Origin: Ilyonectria destructans
Lineage: Eukaryota > Ascomycota > Sordariomycetes > Hypocreales > Nectriaceae
Assembly (NCBI GenBank): GCA_020740775.1
Contig: JAHEWK010000012.1
Coordinates: 2,294,001 to 2,358,000, forward strand
Reading direction: 5' to 3'
DNA length: 64,000 bases
The notes beneath the pieces are model-generated. The model had not been told where the DNA came from. It worked only from the letters and a program-made list of their open reading frames with translations, and did no database searches. Made by a program: the position numbers and the translations under genes. Below are positions 22,801-34,910 of the stretch, one piece after another (the first letter of the stretch is position 1; each line of letters opens with the position of its first letter).

Positions 22801-25800
22801 ATGGTCGACTCCGCGTTCCATATCTTCCGGGCCCTTCACCCACCCGCCAAACCCACCCAGGGCGCACATACGTGCCCGACGTGCTTCAAGACGTTCACGC
22901 GAAGCGAGCACTGCGCACGACACCAGTTCTCACACAGGAAGGAGCGACCCTTTGCGTGCCAGTTTTGCGGCAAGACTTATGCACGAAAGTAAGAGGCTGC
23001 CAGCGACACCCAATGTCTCCCCCCTCCCAAAGCCGCTACAATGGAAGACGGCTGATAATGGATTGAAACTGAACAGAGATCTGGTCAAGCGACATGAGCG
23101 GACGATACACGAAGACGAATACTCGAGGCTCCTGGAAGCCGAAAACCGGAGGCTCCTGGAAGCCGGAAACTCGCAGACCGCCTCCAACAACCTCGATGAA
23201 AACCAGAAGCAGACGTCGCCGACGTCGGAAAACGCACAACCCTCAGCTTCCGATTCCATCACAGTGCAAGTCTCGACGATGAGCTCCAATCCACGCAAAA
23301 GGCCTCGCGATGAAGCGGGCGAAAATACCAGTAGCTCGGCGACGGGCGCTCCCACATTGAGGCTGCCGGCTTCCGCGTCGGCCACAACCGTGGGCGACAA
23401 TCCAAACGTCTCGCCGGGAGAAACCTCGTCTGCGGATCATGGCTTGGCTCAGCGGAGGCCTTCTCCTTCGGGGCACGCGACGAATTTCCAAGAGCACGAC
23501 TTACTCGAAGCCAGTGAGATACCCCACGGAGACGTGTTCGCTGGTCTCGCGGGAATGGTCGCCGCAGCCCCCTCAAGCTCCGTCACTCAGACAGGTCTCA
23601 ACGCCCTCGACACTGGCTGTTCGCCTGGTTCGGACCCTCTCATATTTATGCAGTCCTTGGATTTCCTCGGTAGCGACTTTGACGCCATCGGGGGCGAATT
23701 CCACTACGAGACAGGTTCCGGGAGGCCGCAGGATGATGCGAGCCTCCCGTGGAGACATGCTACTTTTGCGCCTCTCGAGTTGCAGAATCACATACCGGAG
23801 CAGCAGAAGCAGCATCAGCAGCAACAGCAACAGCAACAGCAGCAGGGTTTCAGTTCAAGTGATGAGTCGCTACCGACTCCCGAAAGCACCAGGCTGCCCG
23901 GCAATAGTGTCCATTCGGCGGATGACTCTTCCCGTCGGCTGCCCAAGGTCCTCAAGGAGACACCCGTGAACCCGCCGCGGATGCTGATAGACGACAATGC
24001 ATATCATTGTCTGCAGCTTGATACCTGCTCGCGGCTGGGACAGTCAGATGTCCCGTTGCCTCTGAAGAACCGTTGGGAAGTGCAACTCATGGTTAATGGC
24101 TACGTCGATGGCTTCCATCGCCACCTTCCCATCCTCCATCTCGCCTCGATGAAGCCGAGCCAGACGCCGAGCCCCCTGATCTGGGCCATGTGCTGCATCG
24201 GAAGTCTGTACCGCCTGGATCGAGAAAAGGCACGTCTCTTCCACGCGTTGGCAGTCTCCATGCTGCCCTGCAAACCCCATAACTTTCCGATTTTGGGGTC
24301 ACCGCAGTCCCGCGAACAAAGCACAGATGCTAGGCTAGGGCAAAGTATGACGGAGCCTGGCAAGTCGGAAATGGAACCGCTATGGGTCATGCAATCTCGG
24401 GTGTTGCTGTGCTTTTATGCATCACTCGGCGGGGACCACAACGTGGCGGTTGCTGTATTCAACGAGCTAGGTCTCTTTACAAAGGTTCGTTCGGAGCATC
24501 TTTGATCTCCGGCTGATTGACTTCGGCAAAGCCACCAATACTGACCATGCCACTCTGTTCTGTAGGACTACCGACTGCGCCGAGATTACCTCCGACGCTC
24601 ACGGTCTCCGCGCCGCCACACCTGGGAGGAATGGATCGAGAGGGAGTCCATGAAGAGACTACTGTGCAGCATGTTCATGAAGAGCAACCTGCTCCTCATC
24701 CTGTATGACGTGGTGCCCGGGTTCGACACCAGCCAAGATCTGGACATTGAGGCGTTGGAGGAAGAACGGCTCTGGAACGCTCCCACTGCGGCGACGTGGG
24801 AGGCGATGCGAAAGACAGTCATCCCTTGCACCAAGACCATCCGTGACATCATCGCCGACATGCTCTCCGAGTTCCCAGACGAGGACGAGGTTTCAGAGCC
24901 CTACTGCGTGTCTGGCTTCACCGCGCTCGTCGCCGTGCATGCCATCAATGTGCACAACTGGCATCTTTCCCAAGTCTCACGAACCATGAGGAGGGGGATG
25001 AAGATGGCGGGAATTGGACCCAACATCATGCTGCAGCACTCGCTCGCAGCCCTGACGAGATGCCACGAGGTTCTGCGCCTCTCACGTCCCCATGGTGCCG
25101 AGCCCATGTGGGACGATCCCCAGGGACCGCTGTTGTTCAACTGCGAGGCCATGCTTCGCGCCGCCTACGCTCGGCTGTTCACCGACGTGAGCTTGCCCCA
25201 GCGCTTCACCATACTGTGCGCCTCTTCCGAGGACAGGCAAACTGCCCTGAGGGAGTTGGTTGCGGCCAAGCAGGATCGCAGCCCCTTGATGACCAAAGCG
25301 GTTGATCACGTCCTCGAGGCGATTCTGATTCCTATCAAGGTTGGTTACTTGCTGGTGCAGAAGACGGCAGCATTCTCTTGGAGCATCGAGATTGCGGTAT
25401 CTGCATGGGGATGTGGTCAGTATTCTTTCCAAGATACCCCTCTGATGATTTGTCTCAGGAGTGAAAGCTAACTCGTCATGTTTCTGCGACAGTCGTCCTC
25501 CTTTGTAAATGGGTTTATTGCATCGAAACTCTAAAGCCTCAGGACGGTCCCACAGAGCTGGAATCCCGCCTCATCTCCAAGGTGAAGGCGGCTTTGCAAG
25601 ACATGGGGTGCGAATACGAGGAGGGGCGCTCCCTAGCCGCGGCTCTTGGAAGAGCATGGGCCTCTTTCCATAACGATGTAAGTCCATCCACGTATTCCTC
25701 AGAGTCAGCCCCTCGGTACCTAGGGGGGATACCATTGTCCAACGGTGACTAACGGGGCTGGACAGGTCTGGGTATGGGGAATCACCGCGCGGCTGGGCCA

Positions 25801-25879
25801 AAACTTGATGGAGCTAGGGCAGCTTTTCGAGTCAAGCTACGAGGAGCATTGCCAAGGCGGGACGACGGGGGCCGAATGA
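22801..25879 (+). CDS. C2H2 zinc-finger regulator with fungal transcription factor domain
   Basis: Five exons: 22801-22988, 23077-24484, 24566-25415, 25493-25677 and 25766-25879; 914 aa. Two adjacent C2H2 fingers occupy about residues 24-70: CPTCFKTFTRSEHCARH, then CQFCGKTYARKDLVKRH, the second completed across intron 1. A long low-complexity, Ser/Pro-rich linker follows with a polyglutamine tract coded at about 23802-23846. The C-terminal half carries a fungal-specific transcription factor domain (NRWEVQLMVNGYVDGFHRHL, then LLCSMFMKSNLLLILYDVV). This C2H2-plus-MHR layout is found in several fungal regulators of metabolic clusters. It lies 1.4 kb upstream of the vanillyl-alcohol-oxidase-type gene on the same strand and may control it (inferred). 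Confidence 0.85.
23802..23846 (+). repeat. CAG/CAA microsatellite coding polyglutamine
   Basis: A run of CAG and CAA codons encoding mainly Gln within the linker of the C2H2 regulator. Its length probably varies between strains. Confidence 0.8.
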
Positions 25880-26695
25880 AGAATGAAGACTTGGCGGAAG
25901 TGTAGGGTGAGGTCCCTCATAACGCAGAGTGAATAAGCACGGAAATGGCGACAAGGGCGAGTTTGTATGTACACGGGCCTTGCCATGCCGTGAACCGGTC
26001 CGGTGCCAGCAGACGCATTATTATTTATATGTCTTGGACAAGGGGGGAAGCGCTGTCATATTCGTCTGGCTCCGAACAGCGACTATGCTTGTGGCCAATT
26101 ACGATGCATGTAAGTTAGAGACAGTTTGGATGAAACGATAAAGACGAAATACTGTATGAGAACAGCTGTTTTCTTGGTTAAATCATGCGAGTGTGCTTTT
26201 AGATTTGCCCACATGCCTTCATAAATTGGTTATGTGTGTGCATGCCGCGGCAATCTGGCGCCGGCATACCGTCATGGTTGCACTTAAGTTACTAGTTTGT
26301 AGACGGCAACTCTACTCGGGACTTAGTACTTCAGGCCCAGGCCAGATCCTTAATTCGCCCGCTGTTTGGAACCTCCTCACCCACTTGCCTGAATGGGCAA
26401 GGCGATGTGAAAGGCTATTGTGGGGGGGCACGGGTACAAATACACCTCCAACGTACAAAGGGGGCCTCGGAAAAGGTCCCCTGCTAGTTAGAGTCTGTCA
26501 CGAGCTTAGATTGTGTGAGGCGTCTGATTGGGTGTGTGTATTTTCTGAGTTGCATATGATCCCCGCTCTGAGTCCCTGTCCATCCTTATACTGAAACCAG
26601 TGAAAAAGATATGGCTATAGAAGTTACACGCCATATACACACCCAACTACCCAAAATACACATCGTGATAAACTCTCTCTCTGGGACTAAGTAAG

Positions 26696-26958
26696 TGTTG
26701 GGTTGACCCCGCGTGTGGCGGCATAAGACCCGGATTTGCATAAAGCTCTGATACACAGATCCCAGCCTTAGTCAGATGATGGATCCGTTACGGTCAATTG
26801 ATCAAATGGATAGTGTTCAAAGCAGTGATGATGATGTTGATGCTTGCTTGGTCCGATCATCAGGATCGGCCGGAAGAGGGGTTATCAGACCGCCCATTTG
26901 ACTAAGGTCAGGATATCAATCTATCAGAGGTTTCGTAATACAGGGTCATCTTCCAACA
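26696..26958. repeat. Fold-back of two copia LTR 5' ends
   Basis: Starts TGTTGGGTTGACC on the plus strand and resembles the LTR start at 19892 up to about 26777. From about 26778 to 26958 the sequence instead matches the LTR on the minus strand, ending CCAACA, and is close to 55246-55439. Minus-strand similarity to the sequence after 55439 continues at about 26550-26640 (the ACTCAGAGCGGGG block). So two LTR pieces meet head-on here. Confidence 0.6.
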
Positions 26959-27164
26959 TTAGATTATCCATCAGTCAATAATAAGCTTAGCCGGTGCGCC
27001 AAACCGCATGGAGAAGTCACAGGTGGTGGTGGGGTTAAACACACTTCCCTTTATGTTAAAGTTGTTGGTGCCGCGGATGTACGAACCCGGTCTCTCTGCC
27101 CCTGAGTAGCTGATGGTGCTGGAAGAGGGCTTCTGTTCAGCAATGCCTCATTACTTTCTGGTCA

Positions 27165-27172
27165 TATAAATA
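27165..27172 (+). promoter_or_regulatory. TATA-like box of the VAO-type gene
   Basis: TATAAATA lies 97 bp upstream of the ATG at 27269. Confidence 0.4.
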
Positions 27173-27268
27173 CATACTTGGGCATTGCCCTACGGTCTCT
27201 ACATCGGGTGTCATCTCGTTCTCTACTCAAGATTCTATCGCGCCGCCTGAGGAAATATTCGCACAACC

Positions 27269-29652
27269 ATGTCGTCCTTCCAGCCGCCACCAAAACTGTC
27301 CGACAAGTACTCGGGCATCCCGGAGCGCCTTCTCGAAAAGGCCACTGCTATGAAGCGCCAGGTTGTCGAGCTGACAACCAGCGAGATCGTCGCTCGTCCC
27401 TCGGACGTCGAGCTGCCTGTCATCCCTTCAGGATACTCTCGGCCCCGCTTCAATCGAGCAATTGAGTCGCTCCGACCCCTCATCGGACCTGAGAATGTCG
27501 AGTTGAATGACAAGCCCCTGGATGATGGCTGGTAAGAAGCACACCGCTGCACAATCTTTTATTCTTGGCGCATATCTAACGAGTGGCAAATTAGGTATCT
27601 TGAGCGTATGTACCCGGCTTTTCAAGTCAGTTCTCGTCCAGCTTTAACAGGTTTGCAGATCCCAACACCCACGATGCTTTCCACTTGGTCGAACAGGAAG
27701 AAATGGTCTCCGCTGCCACCGTGTATCCGGCATCGACCGAGGAGGTTGTCCACATTGTGAAATGGGCCAATGAATTTGAAATTCCTATCTATGCCATTTC
27801 GATGGGTCGCAACCGTAAGACATGGCTTTTTTAGAAACCGATGACTTTTGTATTCACCTACTGATGTCTCCCAAAGTTGGTTATGGCGGTGCTGCCGCTC
27901 GAGTCCGAGGCAGCGTCATCGTGGATCTTGGCAAGCGCATGACCAAGATCCTCGACATCAATCCCGATACGTGCACCTGTCTTCTGGAACCTGGTGTCTC
28001 TTTCTATGCCCTCTATGAGGAAATTCAGCGCAGAGGTCACCAGCATCTGTGGATCGATGTTCCCGATCTTGGTGGTGGCTCTGTGCTCGGCAACACAGTC
28101 GACCGTGGTGTTGGTTATACGCCTTATGGAAATCATTTTGAGTGCCATTCTGGCATGGAGGTTGTTTTGCCAACCGGTGAGGTCATCCGCACTGGTATGG
28201 GAGCACTACCGGGAAACAACACCTGGCAGGTCTTCCCATATGGCTTTGGACCGTATGCCGAGTAAGTCGACGAGAAGAATGACGACCCGGGTCCTGCGGC
28301 TAATGAACATTTTCAGTGGCATCTTCACGCAATCTAACTTTGGCATCGTTACTAAGATTGGTATGACACTGATGCCCAACCCTGGTGGCTCCGAGGGATT
28401 CGTAAGTAGCATGGCAGAGCCAGCCCCCGACGATTCCCGATTCTAACATTTGCTTGCAGATGTGCACATTCAAGGAAGAAGAAGATCTAGCCCAGATCGT
28501 GAGTTCACTCCCACTGACTGGCAGCTGTGCCATAGTTAAAGTGGTAGACTAATATCGGACCCAGATTGAAGTGGTTCGTCCTTTGAGAATTAGGAATATC
28601 CTGGAGAACGTTGCTCAACTCAAGCACGTGGTCCAAGAGGTTGCTTTGCTCGGCAAGCCTCGATCTCACTGGTACCAAGGCAAGGGACAGGTTCCTCTTG
28701 AACGACTTAGGGAGATCGCCTCGACCTTGCCTTGCGGCGACTGCTCATGGGTTTATTACGGCAGTGTCTACGGGTAAGGCTGGACTAAAGCAAAAGAAGT
28801 CCATGTATGGATGCTGACAGGTTTTACAGACCGGAGAAGAACAGACGCGAGAAGCTGAAGATGATCCGTGACGCATTTGAGACAGTGCCCGGAGCGCGTT
28901 GGATCCCCAGGGATAGCCTCCCCAAGGATCATTACATGTTTTCCCGGGAGAAGATCGCAAGCGGCGTCCCCGAGTTCGAGGAGCTCAGGTGGCTCAACTG
29001 GCTTGTAAGTCTACGAGAACAAGAACAAGAAAAAAGGAACGGCTGAGCCGCGGGTGCTAACTGCAAATAGGAAAACGGATCTCACGTCTTCTTTAGCCCA
29101 GTATCAGCCCCACGAGGCGAGGATGCTATGAAGCTGTTCAACGTAAGTTCGTTGCCTCGACTCGAGGGTTGCGCTTTGCCTCAATGTACTCACTCACACT
29201 ATCGTTAGATTGCTAAGAAATGGCACGAGGAGTGCGACCTTGACTCTTTCCCGGCGTGTTGCATCGGCCTCCGCGAGATGTATGTCATTGTCAACATGGT
29301 GTACGACCGAGGAGACCCGGTCTCCAAAGCCAACGCGTACCGTTGCATGCGTGGCATGGTCAAGGATGCAGCGGCAGCAGGTTTTGGAGAGTACCGCACC
29401 CATTTGCTGCTCGCCGACCAGGTTGCTGGAACCTACAGCTGGAACAACAATGCTTTGATGAGATTCCATGAGTCCATCAAGGATACTCTGGACCCTAACG
29501 GCATCCTAGCCCCCGGGAGAAACGGCATCTGGCCAAAGAAGTACCGCAACAAGGGGTGGGAACTCGGTGAGGATGATCTAGGACGTCGCACTCAAGGAAT
29601 GGAGGTTTCACATAAGACTAGAGAGGCGAGGGAAGGTGCTGTCAAGTTGTGA
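27269..29652 (+). CDS. Vanillyl-alcohol oxidase-type FAD oxidoreductase (4-substituted phenol oxidase)
   Basis: Ten exons: 27269-27531, 27595-27605, 27659-27814, 27877-28261, 28317-28401, 28460-28498, 28565-28773, 28830-29004, 29071-29142 and 29209-29652; 612 aa against about 560 in Penicillium VAO. The PCMH-type FAD domain shows GYGGAA near residue 146 and WIDVPDLGGGSVLGN near 203-215. By alignment from memory with P. simplicissimum VAO, His446 (GSHVFFSP) matches His422, the covalent FAD anchor. Tyr527-Arg528 (GEYRTH) match the phenolate-binding Tyr503-Arg504. The pair His466-His467 is replaced by Tyr490-Val491. VAO enzymes oxidise 4-alkyl- and 4-hydroxymethylphenols with O2 to aldehydes, alcohols or alkenylphenols. 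The C-terminus has an extra tail ending VKL, a weak PTS1; known VAO is peroxisomal. The exact substrate is unknown. Confidence 0.88.
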
Positions 29653-30227
29653 TGAGATGAGACCTTGTCAAACATGCCCTGTGTGTGTATCGTATAGATG
29701 GAGATCAGTCTTTAGGATTCGCGATCGCTAAATGCTCCTATGAGACATAAAACACTTCGATTCACACGAGAACGAATGAAAGACTAGTTGAGAGGTATAC
29801 GTGAGCCCAGACAAAATAGGTAATCACTAAGTACAGCTCAAAATCTTCTGCCTACACAGCAGATCAGCAGAATCATTCTAAGGACACATGGGTTTGCCAC
29901 TAATAGCCTTTACCCGACAAGATGCCACACAACGCCGCAAATCCCTCGCTGGAAAACTCGTTGCCATCGGACAAAGACGAGAACTGCTGTTCTTGGCCAT
30001 GTGGGAAACACTAAAGGGTGGGGAGTGGGGGGCGAGGCGAAGGCGAAGGCGGGGGCCATGGTTCGTCGTCCTCATTCATCATTTACTTACTCAATGCGGC
30101 ATACGGCAAGCTTAGTAGAATCTACCAAGACAAGACAGTGCCCCGCACGTCTGTTAGCATTTATCCGTCTCCCAGCCCAGAGTTTGAATAGCAGAAAGAA
30201 GGCAGATCTAAGCCTCATCATCCACAG
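29653..30227. other. Intergenic region, no supported gene
   Basis: Between the VAO-type and maleylacetate-reductase-type genes, both on the plus strand. Nothing recognisable apart from a G/A-rich patch near 30017-30057. Confidence 0.5.
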
Positions 30228-31364
30228 ATGAACGAAATGAGGACTTTTGAGTACGTCAGTGCTCCTTACCGAGTCCTGTTCGGTAATGGCATCCTCAAGC
30301 AGCAGGTTCGTCCGCTTCTAGAGAAGCTCAACAGCAAGGCAGCCATTGTCCTTAGTACGCCGGAGCAGGCCTCAATTGCCGAGACAGTTCGAGGCCTCCT
30401 AGGTGACGCTGTAGTATGCGTCTTTTCCGAGGCAACGATGCACACACCAACCCACGTCACAGAAAAGGCGTTGGCTCTCATCAAGGAGAAGAATGTCGAT
30501 GGCATTGTCTCAGTCGGAGGAGGCAGCACTATCGGACTCGGCAAAGCTGTGGGCGTGCGAACGGGATTGCCTCACCTTTGCATTCCCACGACATACGCTG
30601 GCAGCGAAATGACACCGATCCTAGGCGAGACCGAGAATGGGCGAAAGGTCACCAAACGCGATACCAAGATCTTGCCCAATGCAGTCTTGTACGACGTGGA
30701 GCTCTCCAAGTCTCTTCCCAACAAAATAAGCGTGTACAGTGGCATAAACGCCATTGCACACTCTAGTAAGACGCTATCACGGAGATGAAAGTTGACTATG
30801 ATTAACCATGTCTACTTAGTTGAGGGTCTATATGCTGCTAATCGAAATCCTATTATCGAGTTGATGGCACTCGAGGGGATCAAAGCACTTTGCGAGGCGT
30901 TGCCGATCATTCAGACGGATCTCCAAAACCCCGAAGCACGCTACAAGGCACTATATGCAGCTTGGCTTTGCGGATTGGTCCTCGGCAGTGTGGACATGGC
31001 ACTGCATCACAAGCTCTGTCATACGCTCGGAGGAATGTTCAACCTACCACACGCGGAGACTCATGTTGTCATGCTGCCACACGCCGTGTCTTACAACCAG
31101 TCGCATGTCCCCGAGGCAATGGAGAAACTGGCGAGTGTTCTACCAGAGTCCAACGGAGATGCCGTCCTGGGCCTGAATGCGCTCTACCAACGTCTGGGTA
31201 TTGATTTTGGTCTCAAGGACCTCGGCATGCCGGAGCACGGGGTTGAAGAGGCCGCAGAAATTGCCGTCTCTAATCCGTACAAGAATCCCCGCGCTCTGGA
31301 GCAACAAGCTATCCAGGAAATTATCCATCGCGCCTGGGCAGGGGAGAATGCTGCATCAGTTTGA
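30228..31364 (+). CDS. Maleylacetate reductase-type iron-dependent alcohol dehydrogenase
   Basis: Two exons, 30228-30765 and 30820-31364, with a 54-nt intron; 360 aa, the usual size for the family. A second ATG at 30237 is a possible start. The nucleotide-binding segment VDGIVSVGGGSTIGLGKAV (about residues 88-106) and the later CIPTTYAGSEMTPI are typical of group III Fe-ADHs. The His-rich HKLCHTLGGMFNLPHAETH matches the metal/active-site region of maleylacetate reductases. These enzymes reduce maleylacetate to 3-oxoadipate with NAD(P)H, the last dedicated step of hydroxyquinol and halophenol breakdown. The dienelactone hydrolase at 62542 would act just before it. The hydroxyquinol-cleaving dioxygenase is not in this window. 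Confidence 0.88.
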
Positions 31365-31963
31365 TAGAAGAGAGCTTAAATTTGACAAATATCTTCCTTT
31401 TTCAGAGTGCCCAGCAGTCCTACATCCTCGCTGGTGTTCGTCAGTCTCTACGTTATAACGATAGCACAGGGCTGGCCGGCCAGTGTATTCCTCAGAGCCA
31501 GTAGGAAATTGAACACCGGACAAGCCAAAACATAGCCCAAATCAATATAAGCAACGTCGTGAACTCAACGGTAATTAGCTCTGAAGACTCCGGCAGGAGG
31601 ACCCAGTGGGCAATTTTTCCGAGTGTCTAGTGGGCTACCGGCAACACGACTTCTTGTTCTAAATTAGGTGCTAAACCGCCAGTCTGATGCATCTAATGAT
31701 CATAGCTGGCTTGGAACGGGAGAATATGCTCTTTGTGTTCAATCTACCATGTTTACTACACTCTGCCAATGCTACGTGCCTCATTAGGAGGTTTTCAAGT
31801 GGTGACGCCACCCAATTGTTACACGCCTGAACGGGGAGTAAGAGCACATAAAAGTACACGGCCGGAAGAAGCAGAAAAGAAATAGGAAAACAAAATGAAA
31901 AGGGTTTCCCGTTGTTTAGAATGGCTAGGAAAGAAACTCATTTTGCTTTGTGATCCCCACACC
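31365..31963. other. Intergenic region between convergent genes
   Basis: Between the maleylacetate reductase (+) and the P450 (-). No further feature seen. Confidence 0.5.
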
Positions 31964-33962
31964 TCACCGTCCTTGTCTCAAGGCAACCGTGCAGTACATG
32001 TCTTGAGGTTTAACAAACCAGTAATCCAGATACTTGACGTTCTCCGGTCTGAAAGCAGAGAAATCATAACGCCGGACAAGCGTCGGAACCAGTTTGTTCA
32101 TTTCCATCAAACTGATATGTTTCCCAATACAGGTTCGACTACCCGCGCCAAACTGTTTGCAGCAAAGTCAGCTTCTCAGATCCACCGATCAAAGTCGGAA
32201 TGGGCCAGAGGGGTGAAAGGATAGTGCTGGACTCACAGGTATAAAACAAGAATTCATCAGGGACAGCTGTTCTGGCGAAGCCTCCAGCCATCTTTCCGGC
32301 CTGAATATCGCCGCATCGGCCCCGAAGACGTTTTTGTTTTGGTGGGCGACCCAAGTATTCACTCCAACGGTAGTCTACCGACGAGTAAGTATAGAAATCG
32401 TAAAAAGGACAATGGGATCAAGACTGACACCGCCAGGGAAGAATGTTCCGCCGATTGTAGCACCACCCTCGGGGACCAGTCGTGCCAAAGGAAGACCGGT
32501 TGCTGGATGTACTCTCAAACCTTCCTTGATACATGCTTGCAGAAACGGCATAGACTGAGCGTCTTTAAACGGCAGGAACCTAATATCGCCGAGATCTCCG
32601 AACTTTTTATCAACTTCCTGTCGGAGCTAGAGACGGGGTTTTCTATCTCAGCGAGGTCCTTCTGTGATGAGACAAGTGGCCGTACTACGGCACACCAACC
32701 TTTATGAGACTTTCCAAGCGGTTCATCAGATTGTGCATAATGCTGCACAGAGAGATGGAAGTGGTATCTGAGCCTGCTGCAATATTGGTAATGCAAGTGC
32801 TGTACGCGGCACTCAGGGGAAACCTTTCGCTGTCTCGCTCATAAATCTCCATAGTCTTGCTGAGAAAGCTGGTGCTACCATCTTGGACCTTTTCGCCCGA
32901 ACGCCCTTTCATGGTTGTTTGGATCTGTTCCCTTGTGAACTGAGTAACGTGCACCATACCGCTTGCCCGCAACTTGGCCATCAGCCAAAATAGGGGTTTA
33001 TGGAGGCCCGGGAATATGCCGACCAGAGCACAGTATTTGAGGTACGCGTCCAGGCTGGGAAAGATGTTTCGTTCGTCGACGCCTTTCTCTAGCAGGCCGA
33101 GCCTTTTGGATAACTAGTTTACGTTAACTCTAGTCGCAAAAACGTGTGTGGAAAGGTCGACGCTGCGGGAGAACGCACCGTGATCTGGCTGATGACGTCA
33201 AACGCGTAAGCTTGCATCCAGAACTGCAAGTCGAAGGGCTCTCCTGCCGCTGCCAGCTCGTTCAGGCGTTCCTCGTACAGCCCAATGCACTCATCGACAC
33301 TGTCTTCCATGCTGCGAAGAGCAGTGACTGAGTACAGGTTCGCCACCAGTCGTCGATGCGAGGCATGGCGCCTCGTGTTTCGATCGGTGAACAGGCCTTC
33401 GTATTCTGCGTAAGGGTTGCTGGAGGCGTCGTACCAGGATGCCTAGAAGGGTGTCAGTTCAGCTTCGGATTCAAGGCTCCAGGACGCAACACGCCGAGGT
33501 CCATATTGCTATGCGGGTAGCGCTCACTTTTGCAAATGTTATTTTCAAGCCATAGATGAGCTTGACCGCTTCAGGCTCTGACAGACTATACTGATCTGGC
33601 GCTATTCTGACGATGGGTCCTTTACTCTTGGTTAGACATGCTGAACCCCCGTGGTTTATTCTCCTCTAGTAAGACCACGACGGATAAGACTCACCATATT
33701 TTTCGTGCAATTTGACATTATCCTTGTGGAAGCTCCCTTGCCAAACCTTTGTGAAGTACCATAACCGAGTAAAGCGAGCCGCAATCGGTCCCGGCAAGCC
33801 TCTGAGAGGTGAGAGGATGACTTGAAGGAGGGTCAAGATGGGGAACAGAATGAGAGCTGCTGCAGCCAGTAGTAGAAGGGGGCGTTTCGCTGCGAATGAA
33901 AGCAGCCTAGCTGGAATAGTGCCATACTGGGTAGTCTCCTGGGTCTCGTGTTGTGATCCCAT
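31964..33962 (-). CDS. Cytochrome P450 monooxygenase (pisatin demethylase-like)
   Basis: Seven exons on the minus strand: 33962-33695, 33619-33528, 33442-33179, 33113-32700, 32626-32429, 32374-32237 and 32152-31964; 520 aa. The N-terminus has a hydrophobic anchor (LLLLAAAALILFPILTLLQV) and a proline hinge LRGLPGP, so it is ER-bound. Class motifs appear in order: the I-helix AAGSDTT, the ExxR box KEGLR, FRPERW, and the heme loop FGAGSRTCIG with Cys466. The overall pattern resembles fungal pisatin-demethylase-type P450s, several of which O-demethylate methoxy-phenolics. O-demethylation or ring hydroxylation of a methoxylated aromatic would fit the cluster (inferred). It is divergent from the MFS transporter at 34911 across about 950 bp. 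Confidence 0.88.
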
Positions 33963-34910
33963 GTTGGAAGCTCTCGACTTGAACAGACATAAGATGCCAA
34001 GCACATACTCTGGAGGGCCGATGTTCGAGGCGAGAACAGTATGTGAGTTGCGGATGTCTGAATGTAATTAAAACATAGCATTTAAGCTAACCAATTGAGG
34101 CATATGCTGAGGTCGACACCGTGTGGGGAAACCAGGAGGGTAGATCTAAGTCGGGTTTGGCTCGCCATCAAACTATTGGTAACCCCCACATGATACAAAC
34201 CAGCTTAGCTTCCTCCATGGGGACAGTGAGATGCTCTGTATGCGGGGGGCTTGGTAGTCAATAACACACACTAGTCGAAGCATGTTAGTGGATTCCCCGG
34301 ATTCTCCAGCTCCTCCAGCTTCTTCTTACCGAAGCTTGCCGACGCGCGATTATCTGCTGATGTGTGATACTCCCCGAAGACATCGCGTACAATAAATGAT
34401 GGAGTAGAACAATGAGCGAGGAGCGCCTGTACCATCCAATTCAAGACTTTGCAAGGCCTACGTACAGTTGGCCAGTGGAGTATATTCCACCGAAGCTATC
34501 ATTTGTGCGCAGGGTACGTATATACCGAGACACCAGCTAGGCCAAACGTGGACTGAAAATCTAGATTAATTAACTTAGCTTCTAGTCTATCGATTGGTAC
34601 AAACGCTCAAGCTATTCCCCATAGGCATTAGATTCCCCCGCAAATGCTCGCGTAAACCATAATCCCCCCCGCATGAATCAGCTTTGGACCTTGTCGCATT
34701 TGTGATCATCCTGAAGTGGCTCTCCACTGTTCACGTTAGTGAGCTAATCTAGGGTAGACTAGGGGTTACTCACTTATTCCAGCTTGAGCTCCCGAATAAT
34801 AGATATTTGAGCAATCCCGTCTCCGCTCCAAGCTCTTCTGCTCAAGATCAACGACAAAGTATCTCCTCTTCTATCATTTTTGATTGCAAACTCTTTTTCC
34901 AAACAAAACT
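33963..34910. other. Divergent promoter region of P450 and MFS transporter
   Basis: No gene or repeat recognised. The shared upstream DNA suggests co-expression of the two flanking genes. I saw no CGGTCCG element here. Confidence 0.45.

Larger units (their letters stand above)
25880..27268. other. Intergenic region with LTR fragments
   Basis: No supported gene. A CGGTCCG element lies at 25996-26002. From about 26540 to 26958 there are copia-LTR-related sequences, including a fold-back. A TATAAATA box at 27165-27172, 97 bp before the VAO start codon, is a likely core promoter. Confidence 0.55.

Noticed and set aside
26193..26594. 133-codon frame between the C2H2 regulator and VAO genes
   Set aside because: No recognisable sequence; it overlaps LTR-related DNA.
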